Positions 1 to 8,698 of a DNA stretch of 64,000 bases are shown piece after piece (within the stretch, counting starts at the first letter, position 1; every line of letters starts with the position of its first letter). The stretch is from positions 1 through 64,000 of the forward strand of contig CAZSDW010000003.1 of assembly GCA_964605705.1 (NCBI GenBank), in the 5' to 3' direction. The notes under the pieces are model-generated. The model saw nothing but the letters and a program-made list of their open reading frames with translations, was not told where the DNA came from and did not search any database. Position numbers and translations under genes: made by a program. This DNA comes from CAZSDW01 sp964605705 (GTDB lineage: Bacteria; Fidelibacterota; UBA2242).

Positions 1-16
1 ATTAAGTTGAGATAGG
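1..16. repeat. Direct repeat copy 1 flanking the response regulator
   Basis: The 16 bases at 1-16 recur at 921-936 with one change (T to C at base 13). The two copies bracket the response-regulator gene. They could mark an old insertion or duplication, but a 15/16 match can also occur by chance in 64 kb. Confidence 0.3.
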
Positions 17-98
17 CATTAGCCAAGCAGTGATTCGAAAATATATTGAGATGCAGGGCCAGGAAGACGCAAGACGAGCGATGCTTGGACAGTTATAA
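6..98 (+). pseudogene. C-terminal remnant of an IS200/REP-type (Y1) transposase
   Basis: The window opens in a 30-codon reading frame ending at a TAA (96-98). Its text (IRKYIEMQGQEDARR) resembles the C-terminal tail of IS200/IS605-type and REP-associated Y1 transposases, which often end in a basic helix of the form VRKYIExQ. An in-frame TAA lies at 3-5, so even if the gene extends left of the window this copy is interrupted and is probably a remnant. The catalytic HUH and Tyr motifs are not in view. Family assignment rests on a short tail and is tentative. Confidence 0.35.
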
Positions 99-228
99 AG
101 AACCGTGTCTGTAAATGTGTGGGTATTTATTCACTTGAATAATCATTTATAAAACAATTTTGATAATAGTAACTAAAAACCTGTTTTTATTATTATTATT
201 TTCATAACATTTATCAGGAGATTTTGAC

Positions 229-921
229 ATGGTAGCAAAACAGAAAATAAAGGTCTTAATGGTTGATGACGATCCGGACATTTTAGAATTAAACCGGAAT
301 TTGCTGTTAACGTGTGACGAGGTCGAGTTAATCGGCGAAGCTTCCAACGGAATTCAGGCGATCGAAATGACGAAATCTTTAAAACCCGATGTTATCCTGA
401 TGGATGTAAAAATGCCAATCATGTCAGGCATCGTGGCAGCGGAACAGATTCAATTGGAACGCCCTACACCTATTATTATACTTACCGGTTATAATGATTC
501 TGAATTGATTACCCAATCGCAAAAGGCGGGTGTTGTTGCTTATCTTAAAAAGCCGCTCGATCCTGATAAAATCATCGGTTTATTATCAATATCGATTGCC
601 CGTTTCAACGATATTCAGGAGTTGCGCCGCTTGAATAAAAGTCTTGAACAAGAAATTGAACGACGTCAAGCCATCGAAGAGAAAAATGAACAATTGATCA
701 AAAGACTCAACCAATCGCTTAAAGAGATTAATGCCCTGACTGGTTTGTTACCGATCTGTGCGCGTTGTAAAAAGGTCCGAAATGATCAAGGTTATTGGCA
801 GGAAGTGGAACAATATATCGAGAGTCACAGTACCGTTGAATTTTCACATGGATTATGTCCTTCCTGTACCCGCAAACTCTATCCGGATATATATAAAGAA
901 ATCAAGAATGATCTTGAATAA
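229..921 (+). CDS. Response regulator: receiver domain, coiled coil, Cys4 C-terminal domain
   Basis: A 230-residue cytoplasmic signalling protein. Residues 7-125 form a receiver domain: acidic pocket D13-D15, phospho-acceptor D59 (ILMDVKMP), T86 and K108-P109. A charged coiled coil (about 128-170) links it to a short C-terminal module with a CARC pair near 177 and a CPSC pair near 211, separated by a GYW...IESH...FSHG stretch. This module is often found after PAS, GAF or receiver domains in bacteria and its Cys4 layout suggests metal binding. There is no DNA-binding output domain. An AGGAG ribosome-binding site sits 9 bases before the ATG. No histidine kinase is adjacent, so the partner is unknown. 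Confidence 0.9.
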   Translation: MVAKQKIKVLMVDDDPDILELNRNLLLTCDEVELIGEASNGIQAIEMTKSLKPDVILMDVKMPIMSGIVAAEQIQLERPTPIIILTGYNDSELITQSQKAGVVAYLKKPLDPDKIIGLLSISIARFNDIQELRRLNKSLEQEIERRQAIEEKNEQLIKRLNQSLKEINALTGLLPICARCKKVRNDQGYWQEVEQYIESHSTVEFSHGLCPSCTRKLYPDIYKEIKNDLE

Positions 922-936
922 TTAAGTTGAGACAGG
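921..936. repeat. Direct repeat copy 2 flanking the response regulator
   Basis: Second copy of the 16-base sequence at 1-16 (15/16 identical). It starts at the last base of the response-regulator stop codon. Confidence 0.3.
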
Positions 937-1071
937 GTGTTATACTATCTTCCGGGCTTCTTTATTTATCGTGAGTATTTTGTCTGATTTTAATTTGTAA
1001 TATACTTGCCAGCACTGGATCTGTATTTTCTATTTTCCACTAATAGCGATTCTTAAATTTTGTTTATTTCA

Positions 1072-1857
1072 TTATTCCTGCCAGCCCTCCAAATGAAATA
1101 CGCGAACGATCCAATCCATAAAACGAGGGGAAAGCGTATTTAAAAAACCATATATAACCAATATTCCCGGTACTACAACTTCAATCTTGTGTTTTCTAAT
1201 TCCACGCACAATTGCACGGGCTACCTTAGCTGCCGGTATTTTAGGTGAAATCCAGGGCATTTTAAGATTCTCGATCAGCGGCGTATCGATGCGACCGGGA
1301 TATATCGTAGTTACATGCACATTGTCTGGTTTTAACTCCTGGCGTAAAACTTCAAAAAAACCAGTTATTGCGCACTTTGCTGCGACATAGGGACCATCAA
1401 CAGGAATGGCTTTTTTTGCATCCAAACTGCTAACGAGAACAATATGTCCCTTTTTTCGTTTTATCATGTGTGGCAGAACTGCTAAAACTCCATATAGAGC
1501 GCCATAAAAATTGACCGCCAAAGAACGTTCGAAATCCGATTTGGTTAAATTTGTTACCTCCCCGCGGACATATTCACCGGCATTGGCGATAAAAATGTCA
1601 ATATATCCCCATTGAGCAATGGTTTTAGCAATGGTATTTTCGACTTGTTCCTGATCGACTACATCTGTCGGCATGACAAGTACATCTTGACCGAATGCTT
1701 TAATTTCAGCAGCGACATTCTCTAAGGCACTTTTGCGTCTGGCTGCAAGCACAAGGGACGCGCCATGACGAGCCATTTCAATTGCGGTGGCACGCCCGAT
1801 ACCACTGGAAGCACCGGTCACCACTACGACTTTGTTTTGGAAATATTTTTTTTTCAT
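1072..1857 (-). CDS. Short-chain dehydrogenase/reductase, 3-ketosphinganine-reductase-like candidate
   Basis: A 261-residue classical SDR. The N terminus has the nucleotide-binding TGASSGIG motif (14-21), then NAG near 90, and the catalytic set Ser (VLVSS), Tyr and Lys in YVAAK. A hydrophobic C-terminal segment (VVPGILVIYGFL) could contact the membrane. It is the last of three minus-strand genes, 24 bases after the ADC-like gene, with an AONS/SPT-family synthase first. SDRs next to SPT-like synthases may reduce the 3-keto product; that substrate is inferred from context only. An ordinary 3-oxoacyl reductase is the alternative. The SDR family itself is certain. Confidence 0.88.
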   Translation of the reverse strand: MKKKYFQNKVVVVTGASSGIGRATAIEMARHGASLVLAARRKSALENVAAEIKAFGQDVLVMPTDVVDQEQVENTIAKTIAQWGYIDIFIANAGEYVRGEVTNLTKSDFERSLAVNFYGALYGVLAVLPHMIKRKKGHIVLVSSLDAKKAIPVDGPYVAAKCAITGFFEVLRQELKPDNVHVTTIYPGRIDTPLIENLKMPWISPKIPAAKVARAIVRGIRKHKIEVVVPGILVIYGFLNTLSPRFMDWIVRVFHLEGWQE

Positions 1858-1881
1858 AGGACTTGCTACGGTTACCTCTCT

Positions 1882-2580
1882 TTAAAATTTATCCGGTCGG
1901 TAATAGAGCTGTTGCCCAATTTTCCCGGGTTCTCCGATCATTTGAAGGTAGCTGGCTGGTTCTGTTTCATCTAAACTTAGATTTTTAAAAAAGGGATGAT
2001 TATACAACAATCCGGCATCTCCCGCTTGCTGATGCTCATAAAGTGACGCTTTAATATAAACGTCGGCGATATAAATCTGATCATCTTTTGAACTGAATGC
2101 CTGAAAATATCTTTTTTCATTTTTTTTAAAATTAACCTGGGCAGAACAATTTTGCATCGTAAGAATTTTGCCACGGGAATCACTATATTCAACGGTTAGT
2201 TCATTTTTATTAATAATTCCATGCAGCAGGTGTTCATAAACAGGAAGTTTGTAATAATCAGCGCTGTGGTCCAGATGTTCCTGGCAGGAGCTTCCAATGG
2301 AGAGAATATACATTGCGAATTTGGGCACTCCCCTTGAAAGATCCGGTGTGACAATCACTGAAAAAATGAGCTCTTGAAATTCAGGTAATGAACCTAATGC
2401 ACCGGCGGGAAAATTGAAAGCGGTCACATTGATTAATGAAATACCTGAAATCACCTCCACCGGATTAAGCTTTGGTGGGAGCAGGGGCAGGACTAAGTCC
2501 GTATCAATCTCAAAGAACGTCGTTAATGCAAAATCAAATTGCCAGACAAGAAAATCATTCTTTTTATTTTGTGAGCTCAT
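1882..2580 (-). CDS. Acetoacetate decarboxylase-like fold protein
   Basis: A 232-residue soluble protein of uncertain function. Spaced hydrophobic strands, the LLPPKLNPVEV segment near the N terminus and the following LINVTAFNF strand recall acetoacetate-decarboxylase-fold proteins. I could not place the Schiff-base lysine with confidence, so decarboxylase activity is not claimed. It lies between the PLP synthase (23 bases upstream) and the SDR (24 bases downstream), all on the minus strand, which points to one pathway acting on a keto or acyl intermediate. No signal peptide or membrane segment is seen. Confidence 0.55.
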   Translation of the reverse strand: MSSQNKKNDFLVWQFDFALTTFFEIDTDLVLPLLPPKLNPVEVISGISLINVTAFNFPAGALGSLPEFQELIFSVIVTPDLSRGVPKFAMYILSIGSSCQEHLDHSADYYKLPVYEHLLHGIINKNELTVEYSDSRGKILTMQNCSAQVNFKKNEKRYFQAFSSKDDQIYIADVYIKASLYEHQQAGDAGLLYNHPFFKNLSLDETEPASYLQMIGEPGKIGQQLYYRPDKF

Positions 2581-2603
2581 AGGTTTTTATTCCTTGTATT
2601 ATT

Positions 2604-3893
2604 TTACAAATGAAATCCAAATTCTTTAGCTGCTAATAGCAGTGTATCGGCTGCCTGGTCCAATTGTTCCTGATTATGTTCCGATGTGACAAATGTTCGA
2701 ATGCGGGATTGGTTTTTAGGAACAGCCGGAAACATCATCAACGAAATATCTAAACCATGCTTTTGTAAATAATCGCTCAGTGGAACGGTCAGTCGTTCAT
2801 CTCCATAAATAACCGGAATCACCCAACTGGTGGAAGTTCCGATATTGACCCTGCCTTGCAGTTTTGAGCGGAGATAATTGGCATTCTGAATAATTCGTTT
2901 TCGTTTTTCATGACCATCTGAGCCACCGGCTAAATCCAGCACTTTGATAAGACCACCGGCTACGGCTGGATCCATGGCACAGGAAAACATACGTGATCGA
3001 GCATAGTAATTCACATAATTAACAATTTCCTGTTTGGCATATAAACACCCGCCGACTCCCCCGAATGATTTGCTGAAGGTTAACACAATCATATCTACAT
3101 CGGATAGCACGCCTTCTTCTTCTGCAACGCCCCGACCATTTGCACCGGCAAGGAGAAAAGAATGAGCTTCATCGACCAGGATTTTCGCACCATGTTTTTT
3201 AGTGACTTCAGTAATTGCCTTGAGTTTGCTATAATCTCCATCGGCACTATAGACACCTTCGGTACAAACAAGGATTCTTATCTTTTCGTCTTTTAGTCGC
3301 TTCAATACATAATCAAGGTGGTCCGGATCATTATGTCTGAAAAAGCGAATATTGCCTTGTGAGAGTACGGCTCCATCAATTAGTGAAGCATGAGCGGAAC
3401 GATCTAGAACTATATAATCACCTTTGTGAATATAACTGGAGACCACACCTAAATTCGTTCCATACCCGGAAGAAAAAATAGAAGCACCATAACCAGCCTG
3501 ACCAAAAAACTTAACAATCGCATGTTCTAGCTTTTTATGAAGATCGAATGTCCCGTTTAAAACAGGGGAGCCGGTTGCTCCTAAACCGTAGGTGTCGAGT
3601 GCTTGTTTCGCCGCTGCGATGACATCGGGGTGATATGAATATCCAAGATAGTTATAGCTGGCAAAATTGAGGAGTTTATATTTTTCTCCGGTCACCCGTT
3701 GAATAGAAACGCTTGGTTTTTGAGCTTCAAGATGAAGCACCTCAAAACAATATTTATGCGCATCGATTACATCTTGACGCCAATTATTAAATTGGGCAAT
3801 CTCGGCTTCGCCCTTCCCGATACTTTTTGAAAACATATCAAGGGTGTATTCCGTATAATTGGTTTTAAATTCTTCATGTAATTTAGAATCCAT
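2604..3893 (-). CDS. PLP-dependent alpha-oxoamine synthase (KBL/AONS/serine palmitoyltransferase family)
   Basis: A 429-residue fold-type I PLP enzyme that condenses an amino acid with an acyl-CoA or acyl-ACP. Family marks: NYLGY near 81, GSPVLNGT (109-115), stacking His168, DEAHS (D241, H244) and Schiff-base Lys275 in TFSKSFGG. The N-terminal extension of about 70 residues before the core is longer than in typical BioF or Kbl and more like bacterial serine palmitoyltransferases. First gene of a three-gene operon with an ADC-like protein and an SDR. Candidates are sphinganine-type lipid synthesis, a CqsA-like ketone signal, or 2-amino-3-ketobutyrate ligase. No biotin or threonine-catabolism gene lies nearby. 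The exact substrate is unresolved. Confidence 0.85.
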   Translation of the reverse strand: MDSKLHEEFKTNYTEYTLDMFSKSIGKGEAEIAQFNNWRQDVIDAHKYCFEVLHLEAQKPSVSIQRVTGEKYKLLNFASYNYLGYSYHPDVIAAAKQALDTYGLGATGSPVLNGTFDLHKKLEHAIVKFFGQAGYGASIFSSGYGTNLGVVSSYIHKGDYIVLDRSAHASLIDGAVLSQGNIRFFRHNDPDHLDYVLKRLKDEKIRILVCTEGVYSADGDYSKLKAITEVTKKHGAKILVDEAHSFLLAGANGRGVAEEEGVLSDVDMIVLTFSKSFGGVGGCLYAKQEIVNYVNYYARSRMFSCAMDPAVAGGLIKVLDLAGGSDGHEKRKRIIQNANYLRSKLQGRVNIGTSTSWVIPVIYGDERLTVPLSDYLQKHGLDISLMMFPAVPKNQSRIRTFVTSEHNQEQLDQAADTLLLAAKEFGFHL

Positions 3894-4000
3894 AGCTACT
3901 TAATCCCCCATGGTAAAAAACTTTATGATAAATAATCTGGTGAGTCACAATATCACTCACTTTTTTCCCTTCCGACTCACTATTCTCAAATTCCCCATTA

Positions 4001-4274
4001 TCAATCAATCCATTGAATAGTAAACAGTAAATTCATTGCTTTAGCCGGGATTTCTTTATTGCCTCTTTCGCGGGTGAGCCCCTGCCCGATATTTAAAAGA
4101 TGATTGCGAAGGTTGTGAAGTTCCCGGGAACTGAGATCAGAATCCGATCATTTCAAAAATCCGGTTATAAATTTCCGAACAAAATGAACTATCACGTATG
4201 CGGAATAAAGTCTCTGAAAAATCGAAATTATCATGCAAAACATTAAGTAAATATTTTAAAATGTGCAACAATGT
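4001..4274 (-). pseudogene. Possible decayed gene fragment in the 3894-4422 gap
   Basis: This 529-base gap has no intact gene, but two abutting minus-strand frames look protein-like. The upstream one (4274 to about 4150) reads segments such as SEIYNRIFEMIG and ends in TGA. The next frame begins at the same place and reads RELHNLRNHLLNIGQGLTR, ending at TGA 4001-4003. A single frameshift near 4155 would join them. Neither half has a good start codon. This suggests a broken gene of unknown family; chance coding-like text is possible. Confidence 0.3.
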
Positions 4275-4307
4275 TTATTTGAATACCAGCCTTCGCTAAA
4301 ATAAGCT

Positions 4308-4336
4308 TTGACATTCAGTGGAATTAACGGGATATT
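4308..4336 (+). promoter_or_regulatory. Candidate sigma-70-type promoter for the 4423 gene
   Basis: A consensus TTGACA (4308-4313) is followed after 17 bases by GATATT (4331-4336, 4/6 to TATAAT), about 85 bases before the start codon of the outer-membrane protein gene. Confidence 0.4.
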
Positions 4337-4422
4337 TAATTATACATGAGAGAAAATACAGGTAAAATAACTGATCTGAAAATGAGTAATTCACAGGATA
4401 TATTTTAAGGTGGGGATAAATC

Positions 4423-5322
4423 ATGAGTAAAAACATTATTCTTTATTTGTTGTTGCTTTTATTAATATCGGGTTTCTTTTGCGAAGCGTTTGCCCGGGAA
4501 GTTGTTGCGGATTCACTGATTTCATTGGAATTGTCCGACGGATCGATTTTGCGGGGCACGATTGTCAATGAAGATGCGGATACTGTTACGATGATTACCT
4601 CGGCGGGATTAAAAATAACGATGCCGAAATCGACAATTACTTCCCGCAGCATTACCCGTGGACGGATGGTTGATGGTCAATTTCACCGCTTTGATCCCAA
4701 CTACACCCGGTTATTGTTTACGCCGACCGGTCGTCCGTTAGGTAAAGGTGAGGGCTACATTACGGATTACTATGTGTTTTTTCCCGGAGCTGCCTATGGC
4801 TTGACGGATCATATCAGTGTTATGGGTGGAATTTCCATTTTACCCGGGACAGGCTTAAACGAACAGCTGTTCTTCGTTGCGCCGCGGTACGGCGTGGCAT
4901 TTTCGGAGATATTTTCTTTATCCGGTGGTTTTTTATACATGAGTATCGGCGGTGAAGCTTCCGCCGGAATCGCTTTTGCGACCGGAACCTATGGTTTGCA
5001 GGAGAAGTGTTTTACAGCCGGAATCGGTATGGGATATACCTATGCTGAAAATGAGGAGGGTAAAAGGGAGTTTGAATTCGCAAAGCATCCGATACTGGTC
5101 TGGGGCGGCAATATCCGTCTGTCCAACAGTGTGTCGCTGGTGTCTGAAAACTGGATTATCACTGGTGGGAATTTTGATTTTGAGACCCAACCGTTCAGTA
5201 TTGCTGCCCGTTTTTTCGGAGAACATATTGCTGTGGATATTGGCGCTATAATCATGTTAGAGATTCTAAGGGAGGGATTTCCGATTCCATGGCTGTCATT
5301 TGTGTATAATTTTGGTGGATAG
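4423..5322 (+). CDS. Putative outer-membrane protein with N-terminal strand-rich mini-domain
   Basis: A 299-residue exported protein. A signal peptide (1-24, ending AFA) is followed by a small strand-rich unit (about 33-75: LSDGS, RGTIVNED, then KITMPKSTI) that resembles a segment of the lipoprotein encoded at 46002. The rest is rich in alternating Gly/aromatic strands (VMGGISILPGTG, LSGGFLYMSIGG) and ends in SFVYNFGG, consistent with a beta barrel. Start: ATG with a GGTGGGG-rich ribosome-binding region 6 bases upstream. It stands alone between divergent and convergent neighbours. No family recognised; outer-membrane location is inferred. Confidence 0.7.
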   Translation: MSKNIILYLLLLLLISGFFCEAFAREVVADSLISLELSDGSILRGTIVNEDADTVTMITSAGLKITMPKSTITSRSITRGRMVDGQFHRFDPNYTRLLFTPTGRPLGKGEGYITDYYVFFPGAAYGLTDHISVMGGISILPGTGLNEQLFFVAPRYGVAFSEIFSLSGGFLYMSIGGEASAGIAFATGTYGLQEKCFTAGIGMGYTYAENEEGKREFEFAKHPILVWGGNIRLSNSVSLVSENWIITGGNFDFETQPFSIAARFFGEHIAVDIGAIIMLEILREGFPIPWLSFVYNFGG

Positions 5323-5390
5323 TGATCGGTGTTAAAAAGGATCAGAAAATACGGGATCTTTCGGGAAATTAAAGTCAAGCGGACAGATTG

Positions 5391-5783
5391 CTACAAATAC
5401 TCTTTGATTTTTCGATCGAGCATGACGATGTGACCGACCAGCCATTCTTTCATCAGAGAAGATAAATCGTGATAGGGATAGTTGATTTTATCCCGACGAT
5501 ACTTTTCAAGCTCTTCCTGCAGGCGATTTTTCAAATCGGTATGCGCTTGCTTGTGTTGCTGCAGATCAGTGAAACCGATGGATTTCATTAATTCTTCTTC
5601 GTAACTATGCAGGGTGTTGGAATATTCGATGATACGCTCGATTATTGACTCGAATACGGATAATGCTGTGCCTTTTTGAATACTTTCATAATAATCATTG
5701 ATAATATCAAGCATCTTCTGGTTTTGCTGATCGATAAACTTCTCATTGACGCTGAAGTTTTCATTCCACTGTATCCTGGCCAA
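5391..5783 (-). CDS. Bacteriohemerythrin-like protein with one His ligand replaced by Asn
   Basis: A 130-residue four-helix protein of the hemerythrin family, which binds O2 or NO at a di-iron site. Taking the TTG at 5783 as start (AGGGAG ribosome-binding site at 5787-5792; a GTG at 5795 is also in frame), the ligands are H59, E63 (HSYEE), H77 and H81 (HKQAH), H118 and D123 (HIVMLD). The first ligand, normally His in a D-x-QH motif, is Asn21 here (DQQNQKM). Six of seven ligands remain, so the iron site may be altered or single-iron. A Fur-like palindrome lies 14 bases upstream. No fused signalling domain is present, so it is a stand-alone protein. Confidence 0.88.
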   Translation of the reverse strand: MARIQWNENFSVNEKFIDQQNQKMLDIINDYYESIQKGTALSVFESIIERIIEYSNTLHSYEEELMKSIGFTDLQQHKQAHTDLKNRLQEELEKYRRDKINYPYHDLSSLMKEWLVGHIVMLDRKIKEYL

Positions 5784-5797
5784 GATCTCCCTCACTT

Positions 5798-5816
5798 AAT
5801 AGTGATAATCACTACT
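5798..5816 (-). promoter_or_regulatory. Fur-box-like palindrome before the hemerythrin gene
   Basis: A perfect inverted repeat TAGTGAT-A-ATCACTA (5800-5814) matches the classical 19-base Fur box at 14 of 19 positions when centred on 5807. It sits just upstream of the start codon, where a bound repressor would block transcription or initiation. Iron- or NO-dependent control of an iron protein would make sense. Regulator identity is inferred. Confidence 0.5.
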
Positions 5817-6006
5817 CTCAAAAATATTAAATCCAAACTTGGGATGCAATTGAAATCACGCACGATATCCATAGATAGTAGTAATAAGTGTTATTCGTTC
5901 AGTATATAGTACAATACATAGGGTAATGACTGGTGAAATAATTAATGAATTAAACCAGGTTAATAACGATATAGTTTTATATCGGGGCACTAATCCCGAA
6001 AAAATA

Positions 6007-6474
6007 TTACTTTTCTTTTAAATTTGCTTGTAATAGGTGATATCTCCGTCGGTACTCTTCGATATACCGGCGATCGGTAAAGGGAACCTTTTTTGCATTC
6101 AGGAAAATCTCATCACCTGGATTGATGGAGTATATATTGGTCCGGCTTATTTTCACTTTCACATTACCCGCTTCGATTTTGTAAACGACACTTATCGGCG
6201 CTGGAATAATGGAACTCCCGGCGTAATATTTTTTCAGGAGCAGGTTGCCGCCCGTTTTTTCGACGGGTTTGCGTTGCAGGGCGCTGCGCGGCACGATGAA
6301 ATAATCCTGTTCATCGGATCTTGGCAGTGTAAATGTTTCCAGTCTTTGAAGCTTCTGATCCAGTTTCAATTTCACGTCATGCTTTGCGCAGTTTAGCAGA
6401 ATATTGGTCAGAAGAAAAAAACTGAGTAATTTAATAAGATTTATCTTAATCATATTTTTGGGGGACTGGGGCAT
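6007..6474 (-). CDS. Small lipoprotein of unknown function
   Basis: A 155-residue protein with a hydrophobic N-terminal segment (ISLL-type, about 8-28) ending in a lipobox (ILLNC), so probably a lipoprotein. The start may be the ATG used here or an in-frame ATG at 6453 that gives a more standard signal peptide. The mature part is basic, with a strand-rich middle (VYKIEAGNVKVKIS) and a charged C-terminal helix (RRYIEEYRRRYHLL). It lies 191 bases downstream of the TonB receptor on the same strand, but the gap makes cotranscription uncertain. No family recognised. Confidence 0.6.
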   Translation of the reverse strand: MPQSPKNMIKINLIKLLSFFLLTNILLNCAKHDVKLKLDQKLQRLETFTLPRSDEQDYFIVPRSALQRKPVEKTGGNLLLKKYYAGSSIIPAPISVVYKIEAGNVKVKISRTNIYSINPGDEIFLNAKKVPFTDRRYIEEYRRRYHLLQANLKEK

Positions 6475-6665
6475 AATCTCTTTATCTCTATCGGAAATCC
6501 GGCTAAGTGATTTTTACTATGTGAAACATGGCAACGTTTTTGTTTTATCCCTGATGTAAAAGTAACAATTTCCAGTGGCTGAAGCAATTGAAAATGGTAC
6601 CTTATACCAATTTGTTGAGAGAAAAATTAAGAATATTGCTTGGATTATCGGTCATCTGATGCGAG

Positions 6666-8501
6666 TTATTGCTTGAAATGCGGCTCTTGCCACAAATATG
6701 AAATTTTTACAGTCATCCAGCGCCCCGGCATCGGAATACCGGTAAAATCGGCATAATCACTGTTCAGAAGGTTTTTCCCTGAAATTGAGATGCTAATGCG
6801 GTTGAAGCTCTTTGTTAGATTTACGTCAAAAATAACATAACTGTCATAATTCAAACGGTCCTCATAACGCAGAGTCCAGCTTGATCTTACTCCCCAAAAA
6901 TCCAATGGTATGAGGGAAACAATCAACTGATTGCGTAGCGAACTCAGCAGGTATTTTGATTCATTTGAACCGGTGAATCGTCGGTTTTTTAAAAAACTAT
7001 ATGAGACGGATAGTTGCTCAAGGATTGATCCCGGCAGTCTGAAAGCAGCAGAACTCTCAAATCCGTAGTTTTGGATTTTCGTTATGTTCCGGACTTGCCA
7101 GGGATCGTTATCGGTACTCCGAATCCAATCGATCTGGTCGATTCCGTATCGATAAAATATTCCGGCGGTCAACGCTGAATTTTGGGTTTTACGGATCAGA
7201 TTCTGTTCAATTGTCCAGCCTCTTTCAGGTCTCAAATCGGGATTACCAAGATTTGAAGGATCGATGTAATAGAGCTCCGTAAATGTAGGAATCCGAAATG
7301 CCCGCCCGGCAGATCCGCTCCAGAATATTCGGTCGCTGATCTGATATTTCAGATCCAGTCCCGGCATCAGGTTCCAGCCCCAGTGGGAGTAGTAATAACC
7401 GGAAGCGCCAATCTGCAGATTGAGCGGACCGGGTGAATTTAAACGGTTTTCGTAAATGAAACCGATATACTGCCGCTGATGATTACCCAGCCGATTACTG
7501 TGAATGAACTCCTGCCCCAGGTCAATCCCGGCATTTTGCGTAAGGCGCTTTCCTTCGATAGTGCCTTGAATGTCCGCCTGGATGACATTGGTGGTGTGCT
7601 GATTTTCGTACAGTGCCGGATTTTCGTAATTATAAATATAATGATCAAAGTGCCGGCGCCAGTTGATACCAGCCGACAGCCACCCATTTTCAATCGGCAA
7701 ATTTCCCTTAAAATTCAAAAACAGCGTCCGGGTATTTTCCCGCTGATTCGCCTGATTGACGAAGTAAAAATTGTTGGCACCAAAGTCTTTGTAACGATAA
7801 GCGCCGCTGAAATCAAACATGATCTTTGAGTAATTCAGGGTACTTTTGTAAAACAGGTTCAGGTCGTCAAAATCGGTGTTGAAACGGTATCCGTCAGCAT
7901 GGCGGGTGTTGATTGATAGTTGGTTTGATAAATTACGCAGCCGGAACGACAGTAATCCGGAACCTCGGTAATATCCGAAATTTCCGGCATCCGCACTGAG
8001 CTGCATCGACGGTTTTGTCTCTTTTCGGGTGACAATATTGATGACGCCGCCAAAAGCATTGGCGCCATAAAGTTTCGAGCCACTGCCTTTGATAATTTCG
8101 ATTTGCTCAATATTTTCCAGGCTGACCGGCAGATCCATATTATGATGGGCAGTCTGGGGATCGCTCAATTTGACACCATCGATGAGTATCAGGGTCTGTT
8201 CCGAACCGGCGCCCCGGATACTGATGTCGGACTGGACGTCGTTTGGACCTTGTGAGCGAACATCGACACCGGCGATTGATTCAATTAAGCTGCTCACATC
8301 TTCTGCACCTGATGCGGAAATCGTCTGCCGATCGATGACGGTAATCGTCCGCAAGGTTGAAGAGAGTGGACTGGGGATGCGACTACCCGTTACGGTTACC
8401 GGATCAAAATCGTAAACTGAATACTGCGCCAGACCGGGCTGGCTGACTGTACCCAATAAGATCAGTAAGAAGATAGCTTTATTGATGGAAAATATTTTCA
8501 T
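6666..8501 (-). CDS. TonB-dependent outer-membrane receptor (BtuB/CirA-like)
   Basis: A 611-residue outer-membrane transporter powered by TonB. Signal peptide 1-25 (ending GLAQ), a TonB-box-like stretch (FDPVTVTGSR, about 32-41), a plug domain (about 45-165: DVSSLIESIAGVDV, SIRGAGSEQTLILIDG, EIIKGSGSKLYGANAFGGVI) and a 22-strand-type barrel to the C terminus, which ends in aromatic strands. Plug and size resemble vitamin B12/siderophore receptors. The 197 bases upstream show no cobalamin riboswitch and no clear Fur box, so the substrate is open. No periplasmic binding protein or ABC permease is adjacent. Confidence 0.92.
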   Translation of the reverse strand: MKIFSINKAIFLLILLGTVSQPGLAQYSVYDFDPVTVTGSRIPSPLSSTLRTITVIDRQTISASGAEDVSSLIESIAGVDVRSQGPNDVQSDISIRGAGSEQTLILIDGVKLSDPQTAHHNMDLPVSLENIEQIEIIKGSGSKLYGANAFGGVINIVTRKETKPSMQLSADAGNFGYYRGSGLLSFRLRNLSNQLSINTRHADGYRFNTDFDDLNLFYKSTLNYSKIMFDFSGAYRYKDFGANNFYFVNQANQRENTRTLFLNFKGNLPIENGWLSAGINWRRHFDHYIYNYENPALYENQHTTNVIQADIQGTIEGKRLTQNAGIDLGQEFIHSNRLGNHQRQYIGFIYENRLNSPGPLNLQIGASGYYYSHWGWNLMPGLDLKYQISDRIFWSGSAGRAFRIPTFTELYYIDPSNLGNPDLRPERGWTIEQNLIRKTQNSALTAGIFYRYGIDQIDWIRSTDNDPWQVRNITKIQNYGFESSAAFRLPGSILEQLSVSYSFLKNRRFTGSNESKYLLSSLRNQLIVSLIPLDFWGVRSSWTLRYEDRLNYDSYVIFDVNLTKSFNRISISISGKNLLNSDYADFTGIPMPGRWMTVKISYLWQEPHFKQ

Positions 8502-8698
8502 TATTTATAGCGATATTTCAGGAACTATCCGGGATTTTCTTTACTTTAATGAAAATCGGAAAGAACGCGCAAAGTTAATGGTTTTTTAAGAGAATAAAAA
8601 CAAAGACTCCATCATTACAGCGCTTGCGCTTGGGACAATTAAACCTTAGATTTCTGCGATTTATTTAAAAATTTATACGACGATAGAATGGAAGAATA

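Noticed and set aside
7439..8415. Several frames opposite or offset within the TonB receptor
   Set aside because: The receptor frame is complete and recognisable; these are shadows.
8502..8698. Cobalamin riboswitch or Fur site before the TonB receptor
   Set aside because: No B12-box sequence or palindrome was found.
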